Shown here piece after piece: positions 19,401-27,259 of a DNA stretch of 64,000 nt. How positions within the stretch are numbered: the first letter of the stretch is position 1; every line of letters begins with the position of its first letter. The notes under the pieces were generated by a model, which saw nothing but the letters and a program-made list of their open reading frames with translations, did not search any database and was not told where the DNA came from. Both the position numbers and the translations under genes were made by a program. This DNA is from CAVTPD01 sp963736575 (GTDB lineage Bacteria; Bacteroidota; Bacteroidia; Cytophagales; JAAEPT01): assembly GCA_963736575.1 (NCBI GenBank), contig CAVTPD010000002.1, positions 186,001 to 250,000 on the forward strand. The letters are read 5' to 3'.

Positions 19401-19524
19401 TAGAAATAGCCACCACACCCCTATCCAAATTTTCCATTTGGTATTGCGCCTGTAACGTAAAAATTGCCGAAAAAATTAAACACAGTAGCAATACATAGTG
19501 TCTAAACTGTCTATTTTTTATCAT
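16414..19524 (-). CDS. Secreted PL11 rhamnogalacturonan lyase, multimodular, T9SS
   Basis: A 1036-residue secreted enzyme. After a signal peptide (to ~residue 26) comes a PL11-type beta-propeller catalytic domain (~28-620), recognisable from MENLDRGVVAIS, ISWRMFGT, VGDLDGDGQYEIIFKWDPTN and DFDGNGKAELICKTAPGT. Family enzymes cleave the rhamnogalacturonan I backbone of pectin by beta-elimination and use Ca2+. It continues with a Cys-rich DC.G...G.AY.D.C..C linker (~630), a ricin-type lectin-like domain (~650-790), a second Cys-rich linker (~795), a CBM35/CBM6-like domain (~825-965) and a T9SS type A domain ending FKILKK. It adjoins signalling module 1, and its upstream region shares a weak motif with that sigma gene. 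Confidence 0.92.
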   Translation of the reverse strand: MIKNRQFRHYVLLLCLIFSAIFTLQAQYQMENLDRGVVAISRGNNNLISWRMFGTESMSVSYNVYRDGSKINANPISNSTNYVDNGGNVNSLYSVSAVVNGNEGQRSKEVNTWGDQFLTIPLNRPNGGTNESGSYEYMPYDASVGDLDGDGQYEIIFKWDPTNAKDNSQSGHTGDVYLEAVKLNGTSLWRINLGQNIRAGAHYTQFMVYDFDGNGKAELICKTAPGTRDGTGAFLSNGPAANDNDNADYATTGGWDGFITDGPEYLTVFNGETGKEINTVTYVPDRYPNTGWGKSSDNTNRVDRFLAGVAYLDGQHPSAVMCRGYYGRTVLAAWDFDGSKLIQRWVFDTNNGMSQYGGKGNHQLSIADVDNDGKQEIVYGAIVIDDNGTLQHSQTWWHGDALHVGDFDLDNPGLEIFEPTETALADPSRGQPAVVMRDANSGNVLWATYRDGDIGRGICANIDSRYPGAECWGSSGQGLFDSKGNNIGSIPSGVNFAIWWDGDLERELLDAEKLDDYNNGNQSRQYTIYNDGADAINGTKANPNLQADILGDWREELIYRHNDNTKLLVFTTNYETNYRIPTLMHDPQYRTAVAWQNVAYNQPPHPSFYLGSDRTPENLLPAIVVNGGSPNEPDCNGDVGGEAYLDDCERCVEGNTMLMPCATHLEEGYYQISAVHSGLCIQNNNPLTQEVCTQSEAQYWKVMRVGDQYQIQSLSTKMYMAGGNNVQEGNTSMSEAPVNLRLSEDGNGNYYISPLEEETLYFDVFSVSNTAGERLILWENTGVGNQQFEFNSVTIPVDCNGDAYGDAYEDECGRCVGGNTILNACSPLLELETSCIIEGVQESINGGFMGTGYANATNEVGAGVEFKLFASEAKNYPLLIRYANGSNTNRSIKVFVNGIERIASVDFVPTSSWTTWSSEAVNLTLESGENNIRFEALTDGGAPNLDNISGLEIGVNGMDCNGVITSLEAAKNNQTTIFPNPTENILHIKPATEWVLLDAVGHQVSSGKTSEIDMSSYLEGVYFLKTEKGIFKILKK

Positions 19525-19596
19525 AGCCTTGGTTTTTATTTTAAATTAGATGTCTTTTAAAACACCAATTGATCTTTTCTATAGCTTTCTGTTTTT

Positions 19597-19622
19597 AAAA
19601 CATGTGAGAAATTAAATAGTAA
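19597..19622 (-). promoter_or_regulatory. Candidate ECF-type promoter of the PL11 gene
   Basis: TTAC (19622-19619) then 16 bp then TGTTTTA, within CGTTACTATTTAA. The same CGTTACT element with a 16-bp gap to TGTTTA lies before the module 1 sigma gene. Leader of about 70 nt. The match is short and A/T-rich, so this is a weak inference. Confidence 0.3.
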
Positions 19623-19664
19623 CGGACTGAACAGAAAAAAATAAAAATATAGTTTTAACCCTAC

Positions 19665-20531
19665 TTATCTAAGTGTATAATTTAACCCTAGTTCTACAGA
19701 ATTAATCCAAAGTGGGCTTTCTGCCAATAAAGAAGAGTTATAGCCTACACTTATTTTTAATGGATTTGTAGTTTGATTGATGGCCAACAACAACTGAAAG
19801 GCGATTCCTCTTCGTTGGTAATACATCGCTCCAATTTCTACAACTTCAGAATAGACCAAATTAACCCCACCAATAATTTGTTGCGCTACTTCAGGTAAAA
19901 TCCGCAAGAGCATATATTCCTTTAATGACCAATACTGGTCAATATCTTGCTGAAAAGAAGCGTGAAAATGATAATACGAATTCAGTTTTAGTTTAGACTG
20001 TAAAGCCGACCCTTCCGAATTTAGAAATTGCATGACAGCCGCACCAAAACACATTTTTTTATACCGAAGCGTGACCCCTAAGTTACCATCGGGTAGCGTT
20101 ACATTTCCTTGCCCAGTAGAGGAAGGCGCGCTGTAAACCCTACTCACATAACCCAAAGAAATACCGGTAGAAATTTTTAATTCTTCCGAAATAGACAATT
20201 GATACGCATAATTTAGATTTCCTCTGGGGGTTTTTATATACGGACCTTCTTTTTCGTTGGAAAAAGCCAAACGCACCAATTGTTTGTTGTTCTTATTATT
20301 AAATACAACAGCCCCATTGGCATCAAAAACAGCAATATTGGGCTCTCCTACTTCAAATTTATAAATACCCGCAAACACGTAATTCCCTACTTCTGGAATG
20401 TAAGCCGGATTTATAATGGCCTTATTCATTTCATATGTTACCGGAACATCTGGGTACAAGGGGGTGATTTGCCCAAAAGCAAACAATCCCATAAAAAGCA
20501 AGCCCAAAAGTACCGCAAGTGAACGAAACAT
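19665..20531 (-). CDS. PorP/SprF-family outer membrane protein, module 1
   Basis: A 288-residue PorP/SprF-type protein: signal peptide (residues 1-20, ending FAFGQ), the family start with MNKAIINPAYIPEVGNY, and alternating amphipathic beta-strands ending in GLNYTLR. PorP/SprF proteins are outer-membrane barrels that work with T9SS and are often paired with proteins carrying type B sorting domains, which they help to secrete or anchor. It is divergent from, and 83 bp away from, the sigma-factor operon whose last gene makes a type B LRR protein, so the pair probably works together. A paralogue with the same neighbours lies at 41771-42697. Confidence 0.82.
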   Translation of the reverse strand: MFRSLAVLLGLLFMGLFAFGQITPLYPDVPVTYEMNKAIINPAYIPEVGNYVFAGIYKFEVGEPNIAVFDANGAVVFNNKNNKQLVRLAFSNEKEGPYIKTPRGNLNYAYQLSISEELKISTGISLGYVSRVYSAPSSTGQGNVTLPDGNLGVTLRYKKMCFGAAVMQFLNSEGSALQSKLKLNSYYHFHASFQQDIDQYWSLKEYMLLRILPEVAQQIIGGVNLVYSEVVEIGAMYYQRRGIAFQLLLAINQTTNPLKISVGYNSSLLAESPLWINSVELGLNYTLR

Positions 20532-20583
20532 ATTACATTAAAGGTATACCCAATTTTAAAATTAATTTATTTTAAAGATTTCG

Positions 20584-20610
20584 TTACTTTCTAAACCTAC
20601 CGTTGTTTAC
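20584..20610 (+). promoter_or_regulatory. Candidate ECF-type promoter of the module 1 sigma operon
   Basis: CGTTACT, then TGTTTAC after a 16-bp gap counted from TTAC. It resembles the element before the PL11 gene. The -10 part lies only about 10 bp from the sigma start codon, so the leader would be almost absent; this weakens the call. Confidence 0.3.
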
Positions 20611-20619
20611 TAATTGAAA

Positions 20620-21207
20620 ATGAAACTAAAAGAACAGGAAATACCGTCATTAATCAGATCTGGTAAAGATGACCAAGTAGTTCCCTGGTTGTACAAAACC
20701 ATTTTCCCTAGTGTTAGAAATTATATTGTTTCGCATGGTGGCATTAAGGATGACGCGTATGATGCCTTTCAGGATGCATTATTGTATTTCTACAACTTAA
20801 TTATAAGTAAAAGATTTGATGAAGAAAAATACGCGGTTGGCGGATTCCTTTATCGATTAAGTATTAACCGTTGGTTGAACAAACTTAAAAAGAACAAACC
20901 TTTACTCTTTCAAGATGAGCTAGAGGACAACGATTTACAGAGCAGTTACCAGATTAATTTTCATTCTATTGACCTAGTTCAAAATGATGAAAACCTGTTG
21001 CGAAAACTGTTTTCGGGAATTGGAGAAAAATGCATTGAGGTATTGAACCTAAGCATTTATTCGGATATGCTTATGGAAGACATTGCCGAAAGACTGGACT
21101 TTGCTTCGGTAGGCGCTGTGAAAATGCAATTGAAACGTTGCAAAGAAAAATTAGCCAAAGAATTAGACCAAAACCCAGCTTTATTGAAACACCTTACCCA
21201 TGAGTAA
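20620..21207 (+). CDS. ECF-type RNA polymerase sigma factor, module 1
   Basis: About 195 residues with the two-domain ECF pattern: region 2 with DDAYDAFQDALLYFY and GGFLYRLSINRWLNKLKK (residues ~45-95), and region 4 with a C-terminal helix-turn-helix (IYSDMLMEDIAERLDFASVGAVKMQLKRC read in two parts, ~145-178). It should direct RNA polymerase to a small set of promoters when its anti-sigma partner releases it. I choose the ATG at 20620 over a TTG 6 bp upstream. Its stop overlaps the next gene, a membrane protein with an anti-sigma-like N-terminus, by 8 bp. The paralogue at 42884-43456 has the same neighbours. Confidence 0.88.
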   Translation: MKLKEQEIPSLIRSGKDDQVVPWLYKTIFPSVRNYIVSHGGIKDDAYDAFQDALLYFYNLIISKRFDEEKYAVGGFLYRLSINRWLNKLKKNKPLLFQDELEDNDLQSSYQINFHSIDLVQNDENLLRKLFSGIGEKCIEVLNLSIYSDMLMEDIAERLDFASVGAVKMQLKRCKEKLAKELDQNPALLKHLTHE

Positions 21208-22306
21208 TAGCCCAGACATACAAGATAGAATTGATGCCTACCTTACTGGAAAATTACAGGGAAAGGAATTGGTGGATTTCGAAAAATCGATTTCGGAAAA
21301 CCCTGTGCTTAAACACGATATTCAAAAAGCAAAAGCGGTACAAAACTTAGTTATACAGCATAGATTGTTAGACGTTAAAGCTTTGGCTAAACAAGAAGAA
21401 GCCAAACTCAAAAATGGTAACAAGACTTTATTAAAAGGTTTAATTGGTGGTTTAGTTGGGCTTTCGATCTTAGGCGCTGGTCTTGTTTATTTTCAGGAAG
21501 AAGAGAAAAAGAGCACCACAACTACACCTATTGAACAACTTATAGAAAAAGAAAAACCTTCAATAGAAATAAGCAAAGAAAAGCCCATTAATACCGAAAA
21601 GGAAGCTATTCAAGCGGCTCCTGAAGAAACAAAAATCAACGTTCTGCTTGAAGAAAAAATAAAAAAGCAAGACAGCAGCACCATTCCTGTACAAACAGAA
21701 GTGAACGATAGTGATACAACATCGGCACAAAAAATTACAGAAAGCAAAACGAAAGACGTTGCGTCTAAAGCTGTGAACACTTCAAGTGCCACAAAAAAAC
21801 AAATAGATCCTTGCGAAACACAAAAAATAACGGCCAACCTACAGACCTTACCAACTTGTACAAACAAACACCAAGGCGAAATCATAGTAACGGGTATTGC
21901 TGGGGGCGAAAAACCGTATCAACAACAGTTAAAAAATAGTTCGGGAGATGAACTCTTTTCTTATGCTCAACTGACGTCTGGGATTTATTTCCTTACTATT
22001 ATAGACAACAAAGGTTGTACAACGGATTTTACTACAAAAATACTTGAAAAAAGCTGCCCAATTGATGATCATTTTAACCCCTCTATTGGTCAAGTTTGGG
22101 AAATACCCACTTCGGAAGAAAATGGAAAAATTACTATTTATACCAGAAGCGGTACCCCCGTTTATGAAAAACAATTGTTAGCCAAAGAAATATCTACTTG
22201 GGATGGCGCTGGTAACTCAGGAAGTTTACCCGCGGCTTATTATATATTTGTAATTGAATACAACAACGGAAGCCGTACAAAAGGCAGCATCACCATTTCT
22301 AAATGA
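21200..22306 (+). CDS. Anti-sigma-like membrane protein with degenerate type-B-like C-terminus, module 1
   Basis: A 368-residue protein with an unusual layout. Residues 1-70 form a small cytoplasmic domain (IDAYLTGKLQGKELVDFEK, then NPVLKHDI) like zinc-less anti-sigma domains. A membrane helix follows (~78-98). A charged, Ser/Thr/Lys/Glu-rich periplasmic spacer runs to ~200. A SprB-like beta module comes next (~205-284, with GGEKPYQQQL, GIYFLTIIDNKGC). The C-terminal domain (285-368) follows the type B gliding/T9SS sorting pattern (IYTRSG, VYEKQ, WDGAGN, YYIFVIEY) but lacks the usual PNGDG.ND start, reading FNPSIGQVW. It is probably an inner-membrane anti-sigma factor whose periplasmic part mimics or binds secretion-domain ligands. 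It overlaps both neighbours (8 and 4 bp). Confidence 0.75.
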   Translation: MSNSPDIQDRIDAYLTGKLQGKELVDFEKSISENPVLKHDIQKAKAVQNLVIQHRLLDVKALAKQEEAKLKNGNKTLLKGLIGGLVGLSILGAGLVYFQEEEKKSTTTTPIEQLIEKEKPSIEISKEKPINTEKEAIQAAPEETKINVLLEEKIKKQDSSTIPVQTEVNDSDTTSAQKITESKTKDVASKAVNTSSATKKQIDPCETQKITANLQTLPTCTNKHQGEIIVTGIAGGEKPYQQQLKNSSGDELFSYAQLTSGIYFLTIIDNKGCTTDFTTKILEKSCPIDDHFNPSIGQVWEIPTSEENGKITIYTRSGTPVYEKQLLAKEISTWDGAGNSGSLPAAYYIFVIEYNNGSRTKGSITISK

Positions 22307-23922
22307 AATTAACAAAAAAACATATTGCCCTTAGTTTTTTATTCTGGTTGGTGTTTTCATTGGCTTATGGACAGACTTATGTAATTTCTGATACTAATTT
22401 AAAGCAATGTATAATTACAAAGGACCCTGCATTATTAAATGCCAACGGTGATTTAATAATTGCGAATGCAGCCAATGCAACAGGTGAATTTTATTGTGCC
22501 GGTGATGGTGTTAGCAACGTAGACGGACTTCAATTCTTTACCGGAATTACCGAATTAAACATTGGTCATAATCCTTTAACGGACGTTAGTGCGATTAGCA
22601 ACCTTAGCCAGCTTGTTGTGCTTAAATTAGATAACTGTGAGTTGAGCAGCGTTCCTTCTTTAAATGATTTTAGTGCTTTAGAACATTTAGACCTTTTCAA
22701 CAACAACTTAATCCTAGTTCCTAATTTACCAGAAAACAGCCGTTTAACAGGTTTGAACGTAAGCCAAAATTTTTTAACTCAATACCCCGATTTATCAAAA
22801 CAGAGTTTATTAGAATACATCAATCTTTCTAGAAACAACGGTCTTAAAACCATTATCACTTACAACAACCTTACTGCTGTAAAAGAATTTAGCGCCTATT
22901 TATGTGGCTTAAGTGATTTCCCAGATGTAAGCATGATGACTAATCTAGAAACACTAAATATTGGGTACAACAACCTTACAACAATCCCCGATTTAAGCGC
23001 CAACCAAAACTTGGTTACCCTGTATGCAAACAATAACTCGTTGGTTTCTTTTGAAGATCTTAGCTCCATCAACACATTAGAAAAAGTACGTTTGTACAAC
23101 AATTACCTTAGTTACGAAGATCTTGAGCCTTTATTAAACATCCCTAATTACAGCGACATCTATAAATATGTTCCACAATATGAATTCCCGAATCCGTTAA
23201 AAAGCAATTATTACGAAGCCGACTCTATAAGCTTTGTAACCGGCATTGCCAACACAGCTAATAACGTAACTTACAGTTGGTACTACCAAGGCAGCCTTTT
23301 ATGGGAAAGTAGTCTAGATACTTTAAACATTCCTTTTGCGCAACCCGAAAACAGTGGAGCGTATTATTTCATCATTAACAGCAGTGATTTCCCAGAACTT
23401 ACACTGAATTCTTCTACTACGTCTTTTCAAGTGAGTCCGTGTATTAATGAAACGGGCTTTACCGTGAATATAGAAGGTGCTACTTGTACAAAAGCAGGAA
23501 GCATTTATGTTAAAGCAGAAAATCAGCCGCAAAAAAATTTAAGCTATAGTTTAGAAAGCACCACATCGGGTAAGATCTTTTATTCTGAAACAGGAAACTT
23601 TAAGAATTTAAATACGCCCGAATACATTCTTTATACGGAAATAGGCCGTTGCAAAAAAGAAATTGACATCATTAACTTACCCATTGAATCTTGCGAAGAG
23701 GCTTACTTTACGCCCAACGGTGATGGCGAAGACGATAGTTATTATTTTCAGCAAGAAGGAACCGCCACGATTTACAACAAGTTTGGGCAAAAGATACAAG
23801 ACCTAACCATTCCCTTAGAATGGGACGGTTCGGTAAAAAACAACGGAATTATTGCCCCTGGTTATTACACCGTAGACATCAATAACGGTGAAGAGGTTTT
23901 TCATTTATCGGTGGTGTATTAG
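22303..23922 (+). CDS. Secreted leucine-rich-repeat protein with T9SS type B domain, module 1
   Basis: A 539-residue secreted protein. A signal peptide (residues 1-24, ending LAYGQ) precedes a leucine-rich repeat region (~70-275), with units such as LVVLKLDNCELSSVPSLNDF and LETLNIGYNNLTTIPDLSAN. An Ig-like domain follows (~290-375), then a short SprB-like module and a type B C-terminal domain beginning FTPNGDGEDD and ending with WDGS and YYTVDI. It should cross the outer membrane by T9SS and sit on the cell surface, perhaps helped by the neighbouring PorP/SprF protein. It overlaps the anti-sigma-like gene by 4 bp (ATGA). Likely role: surface ligand sensor of the module; the ligand is unknown. 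Confidence 0.82.
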   Translation: MKLTKKHIALSFLFWLVFSLAYGQTYVISDTNLKQCIITKDPALLNANGDLIIANAANATGEFYCAGDGVSNVDGLQFFTGITELNIGHNPLTDVSAISNLSQLVVLKLDNCELSSVPSLNDFSALEHLDLFNNNLILVPNLPENSRLTGLNVSQNFLTQYPDLSKQSLLEYINLSRNNGLKTIITYNNLTAVKEFSAYLCGLSDFPDVSMMTNLETLNIGYNNLTTIPDLSANQNLVTLYANNNSLVSFEDLSSINTLEKVRLYNNYLSYEDLEPLLNIPNYSDIYKYVPQYEFPNPLKSNYYEADSISFVTGIANTANNVTYSWYYQGSLLWESSLDTLNIPFAQPENSGAYYFIINSSDFPELTLNSSTTSFQVSPCINETGFTVNIEGATCTKAGSIYVKAENQPQKNLSYSLESTTSGKIFYSETGNFKNLNTPEYILYTEIGRCKKEIDIINLPIESCEEAYFTPNGDGEDDSYYFQQEGTATIYNKFGQKIQDLTIPLEWDGSVKNNGIIAPGYYTVDINNGEEVFHLSVVY

Positions 23923-24215
23923 AGATTAACTTTTTAAGCCCTCATCTTTACTTTACTGCAAAAGGTCATAAGTCATTTAAGTATCCATTATTTTATTTCG
24001 GATACATCTTTTAAAAATCCATTTATAACTTAAGACAAACTCCCTCTCCCAACCGCCATTAGGGTATTTTGTCTGAAAGGACAGTTTTTGGCAGTTTTGT
24101 AATTTTTAGAGAATGTATTTCTTCGATTGAATTCTTGTAATCTGGCTTTGAAGGAATTAGATTGAAAAGTATCTATAAATTAGAGATAGAGCAACCTACA
24201 CACAAGAAAACCAAA

Positions 24216-24947
24216 ATGGCAGAAGATAAGCCTAGACTAGCAAGATTAACCGCAATTCTTACCCAATTACAATCAAAAAGAATTGTAACAGCAAAAGACA
24301 TTTCCGAAAAACATTTGGTAAGTGTACGAACCGTCTACCGAGACATACGAACCCTTGAAAAATCAGGGATACCAATCATAAGCGTAGACGGAAAGGGTTA
24401 TTCTATTGTAGAAGGGTATAAAATTCCGCCTATAATGTTTACCGAGGAAGAAGCTAATGCGTTGATAACTGCCGAACAATTGATTCTAAAAAACAAAGAC
24501 CAATCTTTAGCCGAACACTACCAGAAAGCAATCACCAAAATCAAATCTGTTTTAAAACAAACCCATCAAGAAAAAACAGAACTGCTTACCGATAGAATTC
24601 AAGTTCGCAACAATCATGAAAATGAAAAAACAAGCAATTATCTCATTTTGCTTCAATCCACCATTTCAAATTATCAAGTAGTTAAAATTGAGTACTTGTC
24701 TTTAGAAAACCGTAAAAGCGAGAGAGAAATTGAACCTTTTGCTCTTTATACCACTCAAGATAATTGGATACTTATTGCTTTTTGCCGGCTGAAAAATGAA
24801 TTTAGAGCGTTTCGATTAGATTGTATTCAAAAGCTGAACGTCTTAGAAAACAACTTTGAACCGCACAAAATAACCTTGCAACAATATCTTGAAAGTTGTA
24901 GCCAAAAATATAAAAACACCCCTGACATACCGTTGACACAAGGCTAA
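24216..24947 (+). CDS. HTH-WYL transcriptional regulator (YafY-like)
   Basis: About 243 residues. The N-terminal winged helix (LARLTAILTQLQSKRIVTAK, then VSVRTVYRDIRTLEKSGIPI) is of the HTH_11 type, followed by a WYL-domain regulatory half with IEYLSLENRKSEREIEPFAL and FRAFRLDCI. Such proteins bind small ligands or nucleic acids through WYL. I prefer the ATG at 24216, because the extra 18 residues of a longer frame are not family-like. A GyrI-like protein and a DUF1801 protein follow on the same strand within 35 bp, so the three probably form an operon in which this regulator senses a small molecule. Confidence 0.85.
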   Translation: MAEDKPRLARLTAILTQLQSKRIVTAKDISEKHLVSVRTVYRDIRTLEKSGIPIISVDGKGYSIVEGYKIPPIMFTEEEANALITAEQLILKNKDQSLAEHYQKAITKIKSVLKQTHQEKTELLTDRIQVRNNHENEKTSNYLILLQSTISNYQVVKIEYLSLENRKSEREIEPFALYTTQDNWILIAFCRLKNEFRAFRLDCIQKLNVLENNFEPHKITLQQYLESCSQKYKNTPDIPLTQG

Positions 24948-24980
24948 TCTAACTTTGCATAGAACCAAAAACATAATACT

Positions 24981-25460
24981 ATGCAAACCGTTAAAATTAA
25001 ACCTTTCAGCATCATTGGAATTTCTATAAGAACAAGCAACCAAAATGGGCGCGCTACTAAAGAAATTGCCGAACTATGGCAGCAATTTATAGCAGAGAAC
25101 ATTTTGTCTAAAATCCCCAACAAAGTAGACGACATTATTTACGCTCTTTATACGGACTATGATGGTGATCATACCCAACCTTATACAGCACTATTGGGCT
25201 GTAAAGTGACATCGCTAAATTTGATTCCCGAGGGTATGGTAGGTAAATCGTTTACGGGTGGAAATTATGTAAAAACAACTGCAAAGGGTAATTTAATGAG
25301 CGGATTGATTGTGGATCATTGGTCAACAATTTTTAAGATGGAATTAGATAGAACTTATTTAGCTGACTTTGAAACTTTCGGAGAAAAAGCCCAAAACCCT
25401 GCTGATGCTGAAATAGATTTTTATGTGGGTGTAAATAACGAATTGAATGGGGAAATTTAA
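24981..25460 (+). CDS. GyrI-like / AraC-type effector-binding domain protein
   Basis: A 159-residue stand-alone GyrI-like (bacterial transcription activator, effector-binding) domain. It shows IGISIRTSNQNGRATKEIAELWQ near the start, VDDIIYALYTDYDGD in the middle and ADAEIDFYVGVN at the end, the last being the typical terminal strand. Such domains bind hydrophobic small molecules; free-standing forms act as sponges or enzyme-like hydrolases. Overlaps the DUF1801 gene by 14 bp. The promoter probably lies in the preceding 33 bp or in the WYL gene. Confidence 0.8.
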   Translation: MQTVKIKPFSIIGISIRTSNQNGRATKEIAELWQQFIAENILSKIPNKVDDIIYALYTDYDGDHTQPYTALLGCKVTSLNLIPEGMVGKSFTGGNYVKTTAKGNLMSGLIVDHWSTIFKMELDRTYLADFETFGEKAQNPADAEIDFYVGVNNELNGEI

Positions 25461-25875
25461 ATTAACCACCGATCCTAAAGTAGAATCCGTCTTTGCTAAT
25501 TATCCTGACTTTGTTCGGGATAAAATGCAACACCTTAGAGCATTGGTAATTGAAACTGCTGAAGAAACCGAAGGTGTGTCTAATTTAGAAGAAACCTTAA
25601 AATGGGGAGAGCCTAGCTTCACTAGTAAAAATGGCAGTACACTACGGATGGATTGGAAAGAAAAAACACCCCATCAATACGCTCTATATTTTCAATGTAC
25701 AAGTAGATTGGTAGATACGTTTAGATTAATTTTCGGAAACAAATTTCAGTATGAAGGCAAACGAGCCATAGTCTTTCAATTAAATCAAAAAGTGCCCGAA
25801 GAAGAAGTAAGGGATTGTATAAAAGCCGCCCTTACCTACCACAAAGTAAAACACTTAATTACATTGGGGATTTAA
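25447..25875 (+). CDS. DUF1801 family protein
   Basis: A 142-residue DUF1801 protein (family of YdhG-like fold), recognised by the segments LRALVIETAEETEGVSNLEE, LKWGEPSF and the C-terminal IKAALTYHKVKHL. Function of the family is not established. It is translated from a start inside the end of the GyrI-like gene, so the two are coupled. Cytoplasmic, no membrane segment. Confidence 0.85.
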   Translation: MGKFKLTTDPKVESVFANYPDFVRDKMQHLRALVIETAEETEGVSNLEETLKWGEPSFTSKNGSTLRMDWKEKTPHQYALYFQCTSRLVDTFRLIFGNKFQYEGKRAIVFQLNQKVPEEEVRDCIKAALTYHKVKHLITLGI

Positions 25876-25899
25876 TCACCTAATCATTAAGATTTATCA

Positions 25900-27120
25900 T
25901 TACCCTTTAACCAAAGTAATCACGGTGATTTCGGGCATAATACCCACCCTACCTGGGAAACCATGAAAACCAAAACCACGGTTTACGTTAATGTATTGTT
26001 CGGCTTGGTTGTATAATCCCGCCCATTGTTTGTAAAAATATTCAGACGGACTCCAACGGAATGCGGGTGTTTCAATCCCAAACTGCATACCGTGTGTATG
26101 TCCAGATAGGGTTAAATGTATTTTCTTGGCGTGTGGTATCACTTGTGCTTCCCAGTGTGAAGGATCGTGTGTCATTAAGATTTTAAATCGGTGGTCTTCT
26201 ACGCCATCAAGCGCTTTTTCTAAATTTCCGTATTTCTGAAAACCGCCTGCGCCCCAGTTTTCAACCCCAATTAAACTAAGCGATTCGCCGTCTTTTTCTA
26301 TGTTTACGTGTTCATCCAACAACAAACGGAAACCCATTTCTTGCTGTATTCCTTTTAACTGATCTAGATTATCGGCTTTAGCTTTTGGGCTTGGCCACCT
26401 TCCGTAATCGCCATAATCGTGGTTTCCTAAAATGGAATACTTTCCAAATGGTGCTTTCAGGGTAGAGAAAAGAGACTTCCAATTGTGTAATTCGGTAGCG
26501 CTGTTGTTTACAAAATCTCCGGTAAAGAGCATTAAGTCACTTCCTTGTTGGTTGGCTAAATCAATGCCTCGTTGTACCGCTTCTCGGTTGTCAAAACTAC
26601 CTGCGTGTATGTCCGAAAGTTGCGTAATGGTAAAACCGTTAAAAGCTTCGGGTAAGTCTTTAAATTTCAGAACCAATCGCTGCACTTTGTAGTTGTATTT
26701 ACCCCAAACCATACCATAGAGCATTCCTGTAAATGGTATGGCAGCTAGTCCTAAGGCCAACTGACTAATAAATTTTCTTCGGTCGGGATAAAACGATTGC
26801 TCACTTGAATTGTTAGAAAACCAGTTGTAGCCCGTTTCTAAAATCCTTTCTACATCTTCTAATAAAAGCACTGGTAAAGCCAATAACTTGGGCACAATAG
26901 TTAAAAACGTTAGCCCCAACAATAGCATAAATCCTTTCGGAAAAGTGGGTGCATTTAACTTTCCGGAAAGCACATAATACAATATGCCTACCGCTAAAAC
27001 AACATCAATTAACCAATACGTTGCGTCTACCCAAGGGTTATTTGAAACTCTTTTTACAGCCTGAAAAAAGTACACATCTACCAACAACCAAATTCCTACA
27101 ATAACTATTACCCGACTCAT
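25900..27120 (-). CDS. Membrane-anchored metallophosphoesterase (YkuE-like)
   Basis: A 406-residue protein with three or four N-terminal hydrophobic segments (residues ~3-22, 30-50, 62-82, 120-140). A calcineurin-type phosphoesterase domain follows, with metal-binding motifs TQLSDIHAGSFDN (~175), FTGDFVNNS (~210), GNHDYGDYG (~243), a lone MTHDPSH and the terminal SGHTHGMQFG (~338). Relatives act as phosphatases on lipid or nucleotide substrates at the membrane. Full-length with all metal ligands. Convergent with the DUF1801 gene; monocistronic. Confidence 0.88.
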   Translation of the reverse strand: MSRVIVIVGIWLLVDVYFFQAVKRVSNNPWVDATYWLIDVVLAVGILYYVLSGKLNAPTFPKGFMLLLGLTFLTIVPKLLALPVLLLEDVERILETGYNWFSNNSSEQSFYPDRRKFISQLALGLAAIPFTGMLYGMVWGKYNYKVQRLVLKFKDLPEAFNGFTITQLSDIHAGSFDNREAVQRGIDLANQQGSDLMLFTGDFVNNSATELHNWKSLFSTLKAPFGKYSILGNHDYGDYGRWPSPKAKADNLDQLKGIQQEMGFRLLLDEHVNIEKDGESLSLIGVENWGAGGFQKYGNLEKALDGVEDHRFKILMTHDPSHWEAQVIPHAKKIHLTLSGHTHGMQFGIETPAFRWSPSEYFYKQWAGLYNQAEQYINVNRGFGFHGFPGRVGIMPEITVITLVKG

Positions 27121-27200
27121 TCATTCGTTTTTAACGCCTTTAAGGTAAGTCGTTTGAAAGGATAAAATATTGTTTTCAGGCTGAAATTATTTCAAACAAA

Positions 27201-27228
27201 AAAGGAGGCACTTTTCAGCACCTCCTTT
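27201..27228. terminator. Terminator after the GH10 gene
   Basis: Stem AAAGGAGG (27201-27208) and CCTCCTTT (27221-27228) with a 12-nt loop, flanked by A- and T-rich tracts, between the GH10 and phosphoesterase genes. Confidence 0.6.
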
Positions 27229-27259
27229 ACTTGGAAAAAACAAGACAATAAACTATTGT

